From positions 1 to 49,923 of the forward strand of contig JAVBXL010000040.1 in the NCBI GenBank assembly GCA_030824575.1: 49,923 nucleotides of DNA. The letters run 5' to 3'. The position numbers and the translations under genes were made by a program. Below are positions 10,097 through 18,403 of this stretch, piece by piece. The stretch comes from a bacterium (GTDB taxonomy: Bacteria > Pseudomonadota > Alphaproteobacteria > Sphingomonadales > Sphingomonadaceae). The notes beneath the pieces are model-generated. The model ran no database searches. It saw nothing but the letters and a program-made list of their open reading frames with translations, and had not been told where the DNA came from. Position 1 is the stretch's first letter. Each line of letters begins with the position of its first letter.

Positions 10097-11079
10097 TCGG
10101 GGGCGAACTCCGCAAGCGCATGGTGGCGCTGGTCTGTCGGAATATGCGTGGCGAACCAGTCGGCGACAGGCGCCAGCGCCGGATGAGCCAGGTCGCGCTC
10201 CAGCAATCCCCACATGCGCGGCAGGTAGGACAGATAGCGCGGCTTGCCGTCGCGTTTCCACAGCCGGGTGAAGATGCCGATGATCTTGGCGTTGCGCTGC
10301 GCGCCCAGCACTGCATAGGCCGCGTCGAAATCGGCGGGCGGCTTGGCCACCGCCTTGTAATGGGCCAGCATCGCCGCCTCGACCGCCACCGGCACATCGC
10401 GCCGGGCGTCCTGCAACAGCGACACCAAATCATAGGCCGGGTGGCCCGCCAGCGCATCCTGAAAATCGAGGAGACCCAGGCCATGCGAGCCGTCCCGGTC
10501 GATCAGCATGATATTTTCGGCATGATAATCGCGCAGCACCGTTACCGTCGGGCTGGCGGACTGCTCCACAATGGGCAGAACCGCATCCCACGCCCGGACA
10601 TAGGCGTCGGTATCGACATCCAGCCCGATCGCCGGGCAATACCAGTCAGTCAGCAACCCCACTTCACGCTGATAGACGGCGCGATCATAGGGCGGCACCT
10701 GTGCCGCCGGCAGGCGGTGCAGGTCGGCCAGCAGGTCGATCGCGCGGGCATAGGTCGCCAGTTCCTCGGCCGGGTCGGCGTCCAGATGCTCCTTCACCCG
10801 CAGGTCGCCGAAATCCTCGATCAGCACCAGCCCCTGTTCCAGGTCGCGCGCCAATATCTGCGGCGCGGCAAAGCCGTCGGCCAGCAGATGTTCGGCGATG
10901 GCGATGAAGGGGCGCGGGTCTTCATGTGGCGGTGGCGCATCCATCAGCACGGCGCGGCGGCCACCATCCAGCACGCGGAAATAGCGGCGGAAGGAGGCGT
11001 CTCCGGCAAGCGGTACGATGGCGGCGTCACCCCATCCCGCGTCGGCGAGGAAGGCGGGCGCGGCAGCGGGGGGGATCAT
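10093..11079 (-). CDS. amgK: N-acetylmuramate/N-acetylglucosamine anomeric kinase AmgK
   Basis: A 328-residue aminoglycoside-phosphotransferase-fold sugar kinase that phosphorylates MurNAc/GlcNAc at C1, feeding MurU. The kinase catalytic loop is seen as DYHAENIMLID and the metal-binding loop as LLDFQDALAGHPAYDL. The start at 11079 overlaps the tsaE stop as ATGA; alternative starts at 11091 and further upstream lie inside tsaE. In pseudomonads this pathway bypasses de novo MurA-dependent synthesis and underlies intrinsic fosfomycin tolerance; the same effect here is an inference. The fold is certain, and the specific substrate is strongly supported by the murU neighbour. Confidence 0.9.
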   Translation of the reverse strand: MIPPAAAPAFLADAGWGDAAIVPLAGDASFRRYFRVLDGGRRAVLMDAPPPHEDPRPFIAIAEHLLADGFAAPQILARDLEQGLVLIEDFGDLRVKEHLDADPAEELATYARAIDLLADLHRLPAAQVPPYDRAVYQREVGLLTDWYCPAIGLDVDTDAYVRAWDAVLPIVEQSASPTVTVLRDYHAENIMLIDRDGSHGLGLLDFQDALAGHPAYDLVSLLQDARRDVPVAVEAAMLAHYKAVAKPPADFDAAYAVLGAQRNAKIIGIFTRLWKRDGKPRYLSYLPRMWGLLERDLAHPALAPVADWFATHIPTDQRHHALAEFAPE

Positions 11080-11534
11080 ATCTGTGACCATCGCTCCGTC
11101 CAAGCGTCCGGCACGGCCGCTGTCAAGCGCCGCGCGTCCTCCCCGGCAAAGTCGATGCTGAGCCGCAGCGTGTGCGGCCATAAGGTATCGCCCAACCGGT
11201 CGGGCCATTCGATGATCAGCAGGCTATCCATCAAATAGTCGCCCAGCGCCAGTTCCTCCGCCTCCGCCGCATCATCCAGCCGGTAGAGATCGACATGGGC
11301 GACCGGCAGGCGCACTTCCGGCACGTCATAGGGCTGGACGATGGCGAAGCTGGGGCTAGGCGCTTCACCCTCCAGCCCCAGCGCTTCCAAAATCCCGCGC
11401 GCCAGCGTCGTCTTGCCCGCGCCCAGACCGCCTTCCAGCGCGATCACGTCGCCGATCCGCGCATGGTCGGCAATCCGCCGGCCCAGGTCCAGCATCGCCG
11501 TTTCGCCCGCCAGATCAATAACCGCCTCAGCCAC
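11076..11534 (-). CDS. tsaE: tRNA threonylcarbamoyladenosine biosynthesis ATPase TsaE
   Basis: A 152-residue P-loop ATPase that works with TsaB, TsaC and TsaD to make t6A37 in ANN-decoding tRNAs. The Walker A motif GGLGAGKTTLARG and the downstream IIEWPDRLGD block are characteristic of the family. The start overlaps the end of divL by 8 bases and the stop overlaps amgK by 4 bases, so it is embedded in the operon. Confidence 0.95.
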   Translation of the reverse strand: MAEAVIDLAGETAMLDLGRRIADHARIGDVIALEGGLGAGKTTLARGILEALGLEGEAPSPSFAIVQPYDVPEVRLPVAHVDLYRLDDAAEAEELALGDYLMDSLLIIEWPDRLGDTLWPHTLRLSIDFAGEDARRLTAAVPDAWTERWSQI

Positions 11535-13875
11535 GCGGCAGTTCGATCACGGCCATGGTCCCCTGTCCGGCTTCCGATACCAGTTGCAACGTGCCGCCAT
11601 GCGCCTCCGCCAACTGGCGCGCGAGCGGCAGGCCGATCCCTGCCCGGCCGCCATTGCGCGCCTGCCCCGCGCGCGCCGCCGGATCGAAGATCGCCGCCTG
11701 CTGCCCCGCCGCGATGCCGGGGCCATTGTCCGACACGACGATCCGCGCCTTGTCCGCAATCCCATCGCCATGCAGCAGGATGCGGGCACCCTTGCCGCAA
11801 TAGCGGATCGCATTTTCCAGCAGATGGTCGATCGCCTGGCCGATCCGTCGCGCATCGCCCTGCACCGCGCCCAAGCTGTCCTGCAACGTCATGTCGATGT
11901 CCATGCCTTTGGCGGTCGCATCCATCATCATGCGGCTGGCGCTGGCGCGGACCACGGTGGCCAGGTCGACGCGGGCATGGTCGATCGGCAACGTGCCGAC
12001 TTCGCCCTGGGTCAGGTCCAACACATTGTCGATCAACATCGACAGCCGCGCCGTGCTTTTGAGGATGCCATCGACATATTCGGTGGCCGATGGGCTGAGT
12101 TCCCCGGCATAGCCCGCGCTCATCATCTCGGCGAAGCCGGAAATGGTGGTCAGCGGGGTACGCAACTCATAGCTCATATTGGTGACGAAGGCGGTCTTGA
12201 CCTTGTCCGCCTGCTCCAGCGCCTCGTTGCGGTCGCGCAGCACCTGCTCGACCCGGCGGCTGTCGGTCACGTCCAGCATGGTGAACAGCGCATTGCCGTC
12301 GGGCAGCGGAATCGCCGCGAATTCGAAGATCCGCCCGTCCGCAAAGCCGACATGCCCCATGCGCTGCTTGCGCTCTACAGTGGCGGCGCGCACCAGTTCG
12401 CGCACCAGATTGGCCTGTTCCGGCTTCGTCAGCTTCGCCTGCACCGCGCGCATCAGGTCGTCGATCCGCGGATGGCCCGCCAACAATTCTTCATTGGCGC
12501 CCCAGATGGTGCGGAAGCGGCTGTTCCACATCTGCAACCGCCCGTCGGACGAGAAGACGCCGATCGATTCGAACAGATTGTCGAAGGTCGCGGTGCGGAC
12601 CCGCAGCAACGTGTCGCGGGCACTCGACAGATTGACCTGCTCGGTCCGGTCCTCGAAGATCAGCAGCAGGCCGCCGTCGGGCAGCGGCTGGGCATAGATG
12701 CGCAAATGGGTGCCGTCCTGCAACAGCCAGTTTTCCTCCAGCGGCTGAGGCGACAGGAACCATTGCCGCCGTTCCGCGCGCCAGGCGGGGAAGTCGCGAT
12801 GTTCGGGCAGTCGCCGCGCGTCGCGCATCTGGTCCAGCACCCGCTCGAAGGGCGGCGCGTCGGCCAGCGCATCCTGGTGCAGGCCAAACAGGCTGATGAA
12901 GGGCTGATTCCAGAAGCGTAGCGCCCGGTCCGGGCCAAAGCGCGCGACACCAGCGGACAGCCGGTCGAGCAGGTCACGCTGCGCCGCCTCCAGCCGCCGA
13001 TGTTCGACCCGCGCCTGTTCCAGTTCATGCTGATCGACGGCATAGCCAGCCACGCCCGCTGCCCCCAGCGGCACATCGACAACGCGCATCGTGCGCCGTT
13101 CGCCGTCGATGGTGGCGGGCACCATGCGTTCGATCGGTTCGTCGCGGGCGATCGCATCGGCGGCGGCGGCTTGCGGCGTCAGGCCCGCGACGGTTTCGAC
13201 CAATTCGGTGCCATGGGCAATGACGTCCCCCGCGCCCTGCCCGTCGACCGCGCGCACATAGGCGCTGTTGACCAGGCTCAGGCGCAGGTCGGGCGTGCGG
13301 TGCCACATCGGGAAGGGCGCAGCCTCGACCAGTCCCGCCAGCGCCTCCAGCGCATCGCGCAACTGTTCGACATGACCGCGCAGCGACTGGATTTCCGCTT
13401 GGCTGTCAGTCGCGTCGAAAATCCACAGGATGACGCCGCCGCTCTCGGCGATGCCTGGTCCGGCGGGCGCGCCGCGGACCAGCAGCAGGCGCGACGATCC
13501 CAGCCCACGCACCGGCAGGGCGAAGCTTTTGCCCGCGCGCTGGGCCGAGGCGATCTCCTGTGCCAGCGCGGCGGCATCTTCCGGCTCCAGCCCGCCGTCG
13601 GGCGCGGTGAGTTCGGACGCGAAGGTCGGCACGCGCGGCTTGCCCAGCCATTTGGCCAGGCGATCGGCCGCTTCCAGCCGTCCGTCGGGATGGATGATGA
13701 TGGGCGCCGCGGGTGCCGACGCCAGCAGCATGGTCAACCGGTCGAGCTTGCCCTGCGCATGGGTGCCTTCGCGCCGCATCCGCTGGCCGCTGACCAGCGC
13801 CCACACGGCGGCGCCCAGCCACCCGGCCAGCACCACGCCGAAAATGATCGCGGCATAGGGGGACAATGTCGTCAT
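11527..13875 (-). CDS. divL: DivL-like PAS-domain tyrosine pseudo-histidine kinase
   Basis: A 782-residue membrane-anchored sensor with one N-terminal transmembrane segment (about residues 8-28), several PAS-like regions (about 50-540), then a kinase core. The H-box reads NMSYELRTPL: the phospho-accepting His is replaced by Tyr569 (TAT at 12169-12171). The ATP-binding motifs look intact: DHLLENAIRY (N box), DNGPGI (G1) and GIGLPLARQL (G2). In Caulobacter, DivL has the same His-to-Tyr change (Tyr550) and controls CckA and the CtrA cell-cycle pathway. Length, topology, H-box and the neighbouring tsaE and ahcY support an orthologous role, which remains inferred. GGAGG lies 9 bases before the ATG. 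It is the first gene of the seven-gene run. Confidence 0.85.
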   Translation of the reverse strand: MTTLSPYAAIIFGVVLAGWLGAAVWALVSGQRMRREGTHAQGKLDRLTMLLASAPAAPIIIHPDGRLEAADRLAKWLGKPRVPTFASELTAPDGGLEPEDAAALAQEIASAQRAGKSFALPVRGLGSSRLLLVRGAPAGPGIAESGGVILWIFDATDSQAEIQSLRGHVEQLRDALEALAGLVEAAPFPMWHRTPDLRLSLVNSAYVRAVDGQGAGDVIAHGTELVETVAGLTPQAAAADAIARDEPIERMVPATIDGERRTMRVVDVPLGAAGVAGYAVDQHELEQARVEHRRLEAAQRDLLDRLSAGVARFGPDRALRFWNQPFISLFGLHQDALADAPPFERVLDQMRDARRLPEHRDFPAWRAERRQWFLSPQPLEENWLLQDGTHLRIYAQPLPDGGLLLIFEDRTEQVNLSSARDTLLRVRTATFDNLFESIGVFSSDGRLQMWNSRFRTIWGANEELLAGHPRIDDLMRAVQAKLTKPEQANLVRELVRAATVERKQRMGHVGFADGRIFEFAAIPLPDGNALFTMLDVTDSRRVEQVLRDRNEALEQADKVKTAFVTNMSYELRTPLTTISGFAEMMSAGYAGELSPSATEYVDGILKSTARLSMLIDNVLDLTQGEVGTLPIDHARVDLATVVRASASRMMMDATAKGMDIDMTLQDSLGAVQGDARRIGQAIDHLLENAIRYCGKGARILLHGDGIADKARIVVSDNGPGIAAGQQAAIFDPAARAGQARNGGRAGIGLPLARQLAEAHGGTLQLVSEAGQGTMAVIELPRG

Positions 13876-13969
13876 GACATACGCCCTCCGGCCCGTCGCA
13901 CCTGCCTGTCCCTGTTCATATGTCGGCTGGGCCTATCCCAGATCGGTCGCACGGCCAAGGCGGCGGACA

Positions 13970-13999
13970 AGAAAAAAGGGAGGCGTCTCCGCCTCCCCC
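13970..13999 (-). terminator. Rho-independent terminator of ahcY
   Basis: On the minus strand an 8-bp perfect stem (GGGAGGCG, loop GAGA, CGCCTCCC) is followed at once by TTTTTTCTT. It lies about 30 bases past the ahcY stop and before divL, so ahcY and the divL run are probably separate transcripts. Confidence 0.92.
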
Positions 14000-14028
14000 C
14001 TTTCGATGTCGCTCGCTGGCGTCTCGGC

Positions 14029-15447
14029 TCAGTAGCGGTAATGGTCGGGCTTGAACGGCCCTTCCACCGGCACGCCGATATAATCGGCCTGGCGCTGCGA
14101 CAGCTTGGTCAGCTTCACGCCCAGCTTGGCCAGATGCAGTTCGGCGACCTTTTCGTCCAGATGCTTGGGCAGGACATAGACGTCATTGCCGTACTGCTCG
14201 CTCTTGGTCCACAATTCGATCTGCGCCAGCGTCTGGTTGGTGAAGCTGGCCGACATCACGAAGCTGGGATGGCCAGTCGCGTTGCCCAGATTGACCAGGC
14301 GGCCCTTCGACAGGACGATGATCTTCTTGCCGTCGGGGAACTCGACTTCATCGACCTGCGGCTTGATCTCGGTCCACTTCATGTTGGCCAGGCCCGCAAT
14401 CTCGATCTCGCTGTCGAAATGGCCGATGTTCGACACGATCGCCATATTTTTCATGGCGCGCATATGATCGACGGTCAGCACGCCTTCATTGCCGGTCGCA
14501 GTGACGAAGATGTCGGCGCGCGGGGCCGCCTCTTCCATCGTCACGACTTCATAGCCTTCCATGGCGGCCTGGAGCGCGCAGATCGGATCGACTTCGGTCA
14601 CCAGCACGCGCGCGCCGCCATTGCGGAGCGAAGCGGCGCTGCCCTTGCCGACGTCGCCAAAGCCAGCGACGCAGGCAATCTTGCCCGCCAGCATGACGTC
14701 GGTGCCGCGACGGATCGCGTCGACCAGCGATTCCTTGCAGCCATAGAGATTGTCGAACTTCGACTTGGTGACGCTGTCGTTCACGTTGATCGCGGGGAAG
14801 GGCAGCTTGCCCTTCTTGCTCAGCTCATACAGGCGGTGCACGCCGGTCGTCGTTTCTTCCGAGACGCCCTTGATGCTCGCAACCGTCTTGGTCAGGAAGC
14901 CGGGGCGCTCGGCCAGCACGCGCTTGAGCGTCTTGACGAAGATTTCCTCTTCTTCGTTGGACGGCGTGAACAGTTCCTCGCCGGCCTCGACGCGGGCGCC
15001 CCACAGGGCGAACATGGTGGCGTCGCCGCCATCGTCCAGGATCAGGTTGCAGACGCCCGATGGATCATTGTGCCAGTCGAAGATGCGCTCGACATAGTCC
15101 CAATATTCTTCGAGCGTCTCGCCCTTGATGGCGAAGACCGGCACGCCGGACGCGGCGATCGCGGCGGCGGCATGGTCCTGCGTGGAATAGATGTTGCAGG
15201 TTGCCCAGCGGACCTGCGCGCCAAGCGCCGTAAGCGTTTCGATCAGCACGGCGGTCTGGATCGTCATGTGCAGCGATCCGGTGATGCGCGCGCCCTTGAG
15301 CGGTTGCGACGGGCCAAATTCGGCGCGCAGCGCCATCAGGCCGGGCATTTCGGTTTCGGCGATGTCCATTTCCTTGCGGCCAAAGGCGGCAAGGGCGATA
15401 TCGGCGATCACATAATCCTGCGCCTGGGTGGCGGGTGCAGTGGCCAC
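14029..15447 (-). CDS. ahcY: S-adenosylhomocysteine hydrolase
   Basis: A 472-residue NAD+-dependent enzyme that splits S-adenosylhomocysteine into homocysteine and adenosine, completing the methyl cycle. The NAD-binding motif [16 protein letters not shown] and the C-terminal KPDHYRY ending are standard for the family. The start codon is GTG at 15447, followed by ATAPATQAQ, with GGAG about 9 bases upstream. It has its own terminator and a palindrome about 100 bases upstream of the start that may be an operator. Confidence 0.97.
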   Translation of the reverse strand: MATAPATQAQDYVIADIALAAFGRKEMDIAETEMPGLMALRAEFGPSQPLKGARITGSLHMTIQTAVLIETLTALGAQVRWATCNIYSTQDHAAAAIAASGVPVFAIKGETLEEYWDYVERIFDWHNDPSGVCNLILDDGGDATMFALWGARVEAGEELFTPSNEEEEIFVKTLKRVLAERPGFLTKTVASIKGVSEETTTGVHRLYELSKKGKLPFPAINVNDSVTKSKFDNLYGCKESLVDAIRRGTDVMLAGKIACVAGFGDVGKGSAASLRNGGARVLVTEVDPICALQAAMEGYEVVTMEEAAPRADIFVTATGNEGVLTVDHMRAMKNMAIVSNIGHFDSEIEIAGLANMKWTEIKPQVDEVEFPDGKKIIVLSKGRLVNLGNATGHPSFVMSASFTNQTLAQIELWTKSEQYGNDVYVLPKHLDEKVAELHLAKLGVKLTKLSQRQADYIGVPVEGPFKPDHYRY

Positions 15448-15510
15448 GAGCGTATCTCCGTCAGCTTAGAATGGAGCCCCGCCAGCGACAAGCACAGCGG
15501 CGACAATGGA

Positions 15511-15538
15511 ATGCGCCTTACCAACCGGCAAAGCGCAT
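15511..15538 (-). promoter_or_regulatory. Imperfect inverted repeat in the ahcY leader
   Basis: ATGCGCCTT at 15511-15519 pairs with AAAGCGCAT at 15530-15538 with one mismatch and a 10-base loop. It lies between the upstream palindrome and the ahcY start. It does not resemble the SAH or SAM riboswitch consensus that I know, so it is recorded only as a possible leader hairpin. Confidence 0.35.
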
Positions 15539-15545
15539 GGCAACT

Positions 15546-15567
15546 CATATAAAGATTTCTTTATGTG
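15546..15567. promoter_or_regulatory. 22-bp palindrome upstream of ahcY, candidate SahR-type operator
   Basis: The half sites are CATATAAAGA and TCTTTATGTG around a TT centre, with one mismatched pair. It is an AT-rich island in GC-rich DNA, 99 bases ahead of the ahcY start and just past the yqgE stop. ArsR-family SahR repressors control SAH/methionine-cycle genes in many proteobacteria through palindromes near ahcY. That this site is one of them is inference. Confidence 0.55.
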
Positions 15568-15588
15568 CCTCCGCGATGTGCTATCGCG

Positions 15589-16149
15589 TCAGGCGGACCC
15601 GGCACCGGAGACAAGGTGGGACGCATCCACGCCCGCAGAGGCATAGGCGGCCGCCCATTTGCGCCGGGTCGGCACATCGAAGAGCAGGTCGGGATCGCCA
15701 TCGGCCAGGAACCAGCTTTCGCCGTGCATCTCCTGCTCCAATTGTCCCGCGCCCCAGCCGGCATAGCCCAGCGCGACGAGATAACGGCTTGGTCCCCGCC
15801 CCTCCGCGATCGCCTTCAATATATCAAGCGATCCCGACAATCCCCATCGGTCGCCGACATGCACCATGTCCTGCCCGCCCCAGTCGAGCGAATGGAGCAC
15901 GAAGCCGCGGCGCGGTTCGACCGGGCCGCCGCGCAGCACCGGCACGTCGGGCACCTGGCTGCCGTCGATATCGAAACTTTCGAGAAGTTCGCGCAGGGTG
16001 ATGCCGTCCATCTCCTCGCCCACCGCGATGCCCAGCGCACCTTCTTCGTCATGGACGCACAGCGCCACCACCGAATGGTCGAACCGCATGTCCGCCATGC
16101 CGGGAAGGGCGAGCAGGAAATGCCCGCCGTAGAAGCGCGTCTGGGTCAT
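15589..16149 (-). CDS. YqgE/AlgH family protein (UPF0301)
   Basis: A 186-residue cytoplasmic protein of the YqgE/AlgH family, whose biochemical role is not settled. Typical blocks are the N-terminal FYGGHFLLALPGM, the central GGPVEPRRGFVLH, and GYAGWGAGQLEQEM near the C-terminus. Upstream in-frame codons reach 16200, but the ATG at 16149 (MTQTRFYGGHF) gives the family's normal start. It lies upstream of ahcY in the same direction, with the 22-bp palindrome in the gap. Confidence 0.9.
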   Translation of the reverse strand: MTQTRFYGGHFLLALPGMADMRFDHSVVALCVHDEEGALGIAVGEEMDGITLRELLESFDIDGSQVPDVPVLRGGPVEPRRGFVLHSLDWGGQDMVHVGDRWGLSGSLDILKAIAEGRGPSRYLVALGYAGWGAGQLEQEMHGESWFLADGDPDLLFDVPTRRKWAAAYASAGVDASHLVSGAGSA

Positions 16150-16292
16150 GATGCTGAATATAGCCCGCCGCCGCGTCTTGCCAAGGACACATGGTCGCAC
16201 CGGCGGGGCGTCATGACATATAACTGACCCTGCATCTTGACAGCGGCCCTGCCAGCGCCGACCTCCCGCCCGTCAAAGGCCAGGAGACACAT

Positions 16293-16775
16293 ATGACCAT
16301 TTCCAAGGGCGATCGCCTTCCCAGCACCACCTTCACCCAGATGACCGAAAACGGCCCCGAAGCCGTATCATCCGACGACTATTTCGCCGGCAAGACCGTC
16401 GCCATCTTCTCGGTGCCCGGTGCCTTCACCCCCACCTGCTCGGCCAAGCATCTGCCCGGCTTCATCGACAAGAGTGAAGCCCTGAAAGCCAAGGGCGTGG
16501 ACGAAATCGCCTGCACCGCGGTCAATGACGCCTTCGTCATGGGCGCCTGGGGCAAGTCGGCCGGCGCGGAGGGCAAGGTCACCATGCTCGCCGACGGCAA
16601 TGGCGATTTCGCGCAGGCCGTCGGCCTGACCATGGACGGCAGCAAATTTGGCCTCGGCCAGCGCGGCCAGCGTTTCTCGATGATCGTCAAGGATGGCGTC
16701 GTTGCGGAACTCAATGTGGAAGCGCCCGGCGACTTCAAGCTGTCGTCGGCCGAACATATGCTCGAACAGCTCTGA
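16293..16775 (+). CDS. Peroxiredoxin, Prx5 type
   Basis: A 160-residue thiol peroxidase that reduces hydrogen peroxide and organic hydroperoxides in the cytoplasm. The peroxidatic cysteine is Cys49 in VPGAFTPTCS, the Prx5 signature. AGGAGA precedes the ATG by 6 bases. It stands alone on the plus strand, followed by a strong hairpin. No second conserved resolving cysteine is obvious, so reduction by glutathione/glutaredoxin or thioredoxin is likely but not shown. Confidence 0.94.
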   Translation: MTISKGDRLPSTTFTQMTENGPEAVSSDDYFAGKTVAIFSVPGAFTPTCSAKHLPGFIDKSEALKAKGVDEIACTAVNDAFVMGAWGKSAGAEGKVTMLADGNGDFAQAVGLTMDGSKFGLGQRGQRFSMIVKDGVVAELNVEAPGDFKLSSAEHMLEQL

Positions 16776-16785
16776 TTTTTCAGCG

Positions 16786-16820
16786 AGATGCGCGGCAGAT
16801 TTCAGGTCTGCTGCGCATCT
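16786..16820 (+). terminator. Strong hairpin after the peroxiredoxin gene
   Basis: A 14-bp stem with one G-T pair (AGATGCGCGGCAGA, loop TTTCAGG, TCTGCTGCGCATCT) starts 10 bases past the stop. There is no T-run after it, so it may be a weak terminator or an mRNA 3'-end stabiliser. Confidence 0.6.
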
Positions 16821-16868
16821 TGCACGCGGCGTCTTCCTTCCGTCATGCAAAGACGGTAACAGGGGGCG

Positions 16869-18323
16869 ATGACACAAAGCATCGGCAGCGCAACGGTCAC
16901 GCAACTTGACCGCATTTACCAGACATCCATCGAAAATCTGCGCGAGGCCATGCGGGCCTATGCCCGTGACGGCAGCATCCCCCCGGCGACCGCGAAGGCC
17001 GACCGGCGCTATTGCTATCCCGAATTGCGCATCACCTATCATGGTGACAGCGACGCGCCGCCGCCGGGCCGCTCTTTCGCCCGCCTGTCAAAGCCTGGCC
17101 GCTACGCCACCACGGTCACCCGGCCCGCCATGTTCGCCGATTATCTGGCCGAACAGATTGATTTGCTCGTCCGCGACTATGGCGTGGACGTGGAAGCGGG
17201 CTTAAGCGAACAGCAAATCCCCTTCCCCTATGTGCTCGACGGCCTGGACATGAGCGCGCTCGACGGCACCCCGCCGACCGAACTGGCGCGCTATTTCCCC
17301 GCGACCGAACTGGCCGAGATCGGGGACGAGATCGCCGACGGCCTCTTCATGCCGGATGCCGATGGCGACCGGCCGCTTGCCTTGTTCGACGGGCTACGCA
17401 CGGACTTCTCGTTGGCGCGCCTCAAACATTATACCGGCACCCCGGCCGACCATGTGCAGCGCTACATATTGTTCACCAACTATCACCGCTATGTCGATGA
17501 ATTTGTGGCTTGGGCCTGTGATGAATTGCAACGGGAAGGGAGCCGCTACACAGCCCTGTCGGGCGCGGGCGGCGTTTATGTGACCTCGGAAACCGCCGAT
17601 CCCGCGCGGATGATCGCCGACAGCGCCTGGCGACGGCATCAGATGCCGGCCTACCACCTGATCGCGCCGGACCGCAGTGGCATTACCCTCGTTAATATCG
17701 GCGTTGGCCCGTCCAACGCCAAGACGATCTGCGACCATCTGGCCGTCGTGCGTCCCGAAGCCTGGCTGATGATCGGCCATTGCGGCGGCCTGCGCCCCAG
17801 CCAGCGGATCGGCGACTATGTGCTGGCCCACGCCTATCTGCGCGACGATCATGTGCTGGACGAAATGTTACCGCCGGAAATTCCGGTGCCGGCCATCGCT
17901 GAAGTGCAAGTCGCCATGGCGCAGGCGGCCGAGGCCGTGCTGGGCCACAGCAACCCGGAGGATTTCAAGCGCCGCCTGCGCACCGGCACCGTCGTCACGA
18001 CCGACGATCGCAACTGGGAATTGCGCTATTCCAGCTCCGCCCTGCGCTTCAGCCTGTCGCGCGCGGTCGGCATCGACATGGAATCGGCGACCATCGCGGC
18101 GCAGGGCTATCGCTTCCGCGTCCCCTACGGCACCCTGCTCTGCGTGTCCGACAAGCCGATCCATGGCGAACTCAAGCTGCCGGGCCAAGCCAATCGCTTC
18201 TACGAAGAAGCCATCGCTAGCCATTTGCGCGTGGGCATCATGACCTGCGAATTGCTGCGGGAGGAAGGGGCCAAGCTGCACAGCCGCAAGCTGCGCGCCT
18301 TCAACGAACCGCCGTTTCGCTAA
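16869..18323 (+). CDS. amn: AMP nucleosidase
   Basis: A 484-residue enzyme that hydrolyses AMP to adenine and ribose-5-phosphate, helping to set adenylate levels. It has the Amn-specific N-terminal half (RITYHGDSDAPPPGRSFAR) and a C-terminal nucleoside-phosphorylase-like half with VNIGVGPSNAKTICDHLA, IGHCGGLRP and GIDMESATIAAQGYRF, the last holding the Glu that contacts the ribose. The length is normal. A GGGGG stretch lies just ahead of the ATG. It ends next to a convergent diguanylate cyclase gene, with a hairpin between them. Confidence 0.95.
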   Translation: MTQSIGSATVTQLDRIYQTSIENLREAMRAYARDGSIPPATAKADRRYCYPELRITYHGDSDAPPPGRSFARLSKPGRYATTVTRPAMFADYLAEQIDLLVRDYGVDVEAGLSEQQIPFPYVLDGLDMSALDGTPPTELARYFPATELAEIGDEIADGLFMPDADGDRPLALFDGLRTDFSLARLKHYTGTPADHVQRYILFTNYHRYVDEFVAWACDELQREGSRYTALSGAGGVYVTSETADPARMIADSAWRRHQMPAYHLIAPDRSGITLVNIGVGPSNAKTICDHLAVVRPEAWLMIGHCGGLRPSQRIGDYVLAHAYLRDDHVLDEMLPPEIPVPAIAEVQVAMAQAAEAVLGHSNPEDFKRRLRTGTVVTTDDRNWELRYSSSALRFSLSRAVGIDMESATIAAQGYRFRVPYGTLLCVSDKPIHGELKLPGQANRFYEEAIASHLRVGIMTCELLREEGAKLHSRKLRAFNEPPFR

Positions 18324-18333
18324 GTCAAGCGAT

Positions 18334-18357
18334 GTGCTCCCGCGCAGCCGGGAGCAC
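18334..18357. terminator. Hairpin between convergent amn and the GGDEF gene
   Basis: GTGCTCCCG at 18334-18342 pairs perfectly with CGGGAGCAC at 18349-18357 around a 6-base loop. It lies 10 bases past the amn stop in a convergent junction. There is no T-run on either side, so termination is plausible but unproven. Confidence 0.55.
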
Positions 18358-18403
18358 AGCCCCGTCCTCGGAACGGATATGATAGGTTCGGGGCAGCTCC
18401 CTG

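Noticed and set aside
7820..10186. 788-codon plus-strand open frame opposite addB and murU
   Set aside because: It spans two real overlapping genes on the other strand and shows no domain pattern.
15448..15545. SAH or SAM riboswitch ahead of ahcY
   Set aside because: Only a short imperfect hairpin is present and none of the conserved riboswitch blocks is recognisable.
13000..15552. 850-codon plus-strand open frame opposite divL and ahcY
   Set aside because: It crosses the ahcY terminator and two conserved genes; a shadow frame.
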